Assembly (NCBI GenBank): GCA_030637505.1
Contig: DAOWGJ010000015.1
Coordinates: forward strand, 1 to 23,526
Length of the DNA: 23,526 bases
Direction: 5' to 3'
Origin: Holophagae bacterium
GTDB lineage: Bacteria; Acidobacteriota; Thermoanaerobaculia; Thermoanaerobaculales; Sulfomarinibacteraceae
Shown here: piece after piece, positions 22,218-23,526 of the stretch
Layout: the number at the start of each line of letters is the position of its first letter
Numbering within the stretch: the first letter of the stretch is position 1
Notes under the pieces: generated by a model
Seen by the model: only the letters and a program-made list of their open reading frames with translations
Databases searched by the model: none
What the model was told of the DNA's origin: nothing
Made by a program: the position numbers and the translations under genes

Positions 22218-23526
22218 ATGAAGCGCCTGGTTTTGGCCGTCGTTGTTGTGGGGTTTTTCTTGCTGGTTCCGGGGGTTGCTCAAGCACATGAACCAGAGAC
22301 TCTCGGAGACCGTGCGCAACAGGCTCCCACAACGGGACTCTATCTTGTGCCCGCCCAGATTGGTGTTACTGAAATTGGGGCGATCATTCATGATTATGGA
22401 GAGTATCGTCTGGTCAAACTGACCGTGGCTGTTGATGGCGGTGACCTCGGGAGCCCTCGTATGATTCCGGTTGAGGGTGTGGAGAAGATCCAATACCGAA
22501 CATGGGAGGGGAGTTATTCCTCAGTTTCAGGGATCTCTGCCGATGCTCCGGCTGAAGTCGGTCTTTTGGCTTTGGTTGGGCCTTTAGACACCCTCTGGGT
22601 TCAACAGATTGAAAGTGCGGGGGTGCAGGTCCTCGATCGAGCCCCACCATACGGGCTTGTAGTTTTCGCGTCACCCACGGATTTGGCCTCCTGTTCGACG
22701 ATCCGAACCTCGTCGGGTTTTCAGGTTGTTCGTGGTTGGGCCCCGATGCCGGTCGAAGCGAAGATATCGAGTGATCTCATGCCGATTGCGACGGGCGAGA
22801 GAGGCCCTGGCGATATTCCAGGATTGATGCGGGGGCCTGCGGGGAGCGCCTACGTACGTGTGTTCCCTTATTCAAACAGAGATCGGGATGAGGTTTTCGA
22901 ACAAGTCAGTCATATCGCTCCGAGAGTAAGGGTGATGGCGCCTTATGGCCACGACAACGTCTTTGAAGTCAATGGGCCCGAAATACTCGACATCGTTGAG
23001 ATGCTGAGTGGTGTCGCCTTTGTCGAAGGTGTTTACGAGCGCGTGTTGCACAACAACCTCGCCGTTCAGGATTACATTATGAACGTTGAGCCTGTTTGGA
23101 ATGACCTGGGTTGGGATGGCACCGGAGTCATCGTCGACCACAACGACAGTGGCGCCGACCTCAACCATCCGGATCTTGCGGGCATTATTCTCGCGACCAA
23201 CGGTGCGATGTCCAACACAGATAATGGACATGGAACGCATACTGCGGGTTCCGTCGCGGGAAGAGGAGGCGCTTCGACGTCACCGAACAATACCTCAGGA
23301 TGTGGTGACCAGAACCCGCCTCTCAATTTGATCAAGGGCTCGGCGCCGGGAGCCAATCTGGTCGTCAACAACATTTTTGACGGAGGATCATCATCAGAGG
23401 ACCTGATGATGCGGTGGGGTTACCAAAATGGCGCCCACCTTTCGACAAACTCGTGGGGTTACGGTTCACTCTCCACATACTCATCCTATGCCGTAACGGT
23501 CGATGGCAGGGTTCGAGATGCTGATA
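22218..23526 (+). CDS. Subtilisin-like (S8) serine protease, 3' end outside window
   Basis: Open from the ATG at 22218 to the window edge: 436 codons, incomplete. The signal peptide is 1-23 (MKRLVLAVVVVGFFLLVPG, then VAQA). A long N-terminal region of about 280 residues has no motif I recognise and probably acts as prodomain. The catalytic domain begins near WDGTGVIVDHNDSGADLNHP with catalytic Asp D310 (NDSG) and continues with NGHGTHTAGSVAG, His H338. The oxyanion and Ser regions lie beyond the window. GGGGGG four bases before the ATG is a plausible Shine-Dalgarno. Codon choice looks slightly more A/T-rich than its neighbours. Whether it ends in the same tail as the adjacent secreted proteins cannot be seen. 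Confidence 0.9.
   Translation, partial: MKRLVLAVVVVGFFLLVPGVAQAHEPETLGDRAQQAPTTGLYLVPAQIGVTEIGAIIHDYGEYRLVKLTVAVDGGDLGSPRMIPVEGVEKIQYRTWEGSYSSVSGISADAPAEVGLLALVGPLDTLWVQQIESAGVQVLDRAPPYGLVVFASPTDLASCSTIRTSSGFQVVRGWAPMPVEAKISSDLMPIATGERGPGDIPGLMRGPAGSAYVRVFPYSNRDRDEVFEQVSHIAPRVRVMAPYGHDNVFEVNGPEILDIVEMLSGVAFVEGVYERVLHNNLAVQDYIMNVEPVWNDLGWDGTGVIVDHNDSGADLNHPDLAGIILATNGAMSNTDNGHGTHTAGSVAGRGGASTSPNNTSGCGDQNPPLNLIKGSAPGANLVVNNIFDGGSSSEDLMMRWGYQNGAHLSTNSWGYGSLSTYSSYAVTVDGRVRDAD

Noticed and set aside
22044..22493. 149-codon minus-strand frame before the protease
   Set aside because: Antisense to the protease N-terminus and the hairpin leader; no recognisable motif.

Overview
The window is GC-rich DNA from a Gram-negative bacterium. 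Supporting evidence is an AmpG-like muropeptide permease, a predicted outer-membrane barrel protein and many signal peptides. Four secreted proteins end in a near-identical short tail of the type F-x-D-G-F-E-x-G-D-T-S-x-W. From memory this tail is common in Acidobacteriota (Thermoanaerobaculia-like) and some gammaproteobacterial genomes, so an acidobacterial origin is my best guess, but it is inference. No rRNA, tRNA, CRISPR array or transposase gene was recognised.

Layout. From 0.1 to 4.1 kb, minus strand: a RecQ helicase, a glyoxalase-II-like metallo-hydrolase and a trimeric-type purine nucleoside phosphorylase. From 4.2 to 7.8 kb, plus strand: a full-length SMC. From 7.8 to 9.5 kb, minus strand: a barrel-like envelope protein and a rubrerythrin-type ferritin-like protein. 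From 9.6 to 13.9 kb, plus strand: a YitT-family membrane protein, a LipM-like octanoyl/lipoyl transferase, a secreted protein of unknown function and a secreted peptidylarginine/agmatine-deiminase-family enzyme. From 14.0 to 20.5 kb, minus strand: AmpG-like and CynX-like transporters that overlap by ATGA, an M4 (thermolysin-type) metallopeptidase and a secreted beta-propeller-like protein. From 20.5 kb to the end, plus strand: a purple-acid-phosphatase-like enzyme and the first 436 codons of a subtilisin-like protease.

The left third is mostly housekeeping. The right half is dominated by exported degradative or modifying enzymes (deiminase, M4 peptidase, phosphatase, S8 peptidase) plus peptide and muropeptide-type transporters. 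This suits an organism feeding on protein and cell debris. Four of these proteins carry the C-terminal tail, which suggests one shared export, anchoring or processing route.

The most unusual layer is between the genes. Nearly every gap holds a short hairpin repeat that starts with GTAG, the head tetranucleotide of REP sequences mobilised by RAYT transposases. Two composite types recur at fixed size: 69-70 bp units (two copies) and 148-151 bp units (three copies). Both are bounded by inverted GTAG hairpins. The interiors can be aligned once orientation is taken into account, so these look like non-autonomous mobile units (REPIN/MITE-like). The three large units each end 29-31 bases before a start codon. 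Heptamer arrays (AGCTGAT/AGCTGAG) and a CAATTCGTC palindrome form further repeat families.
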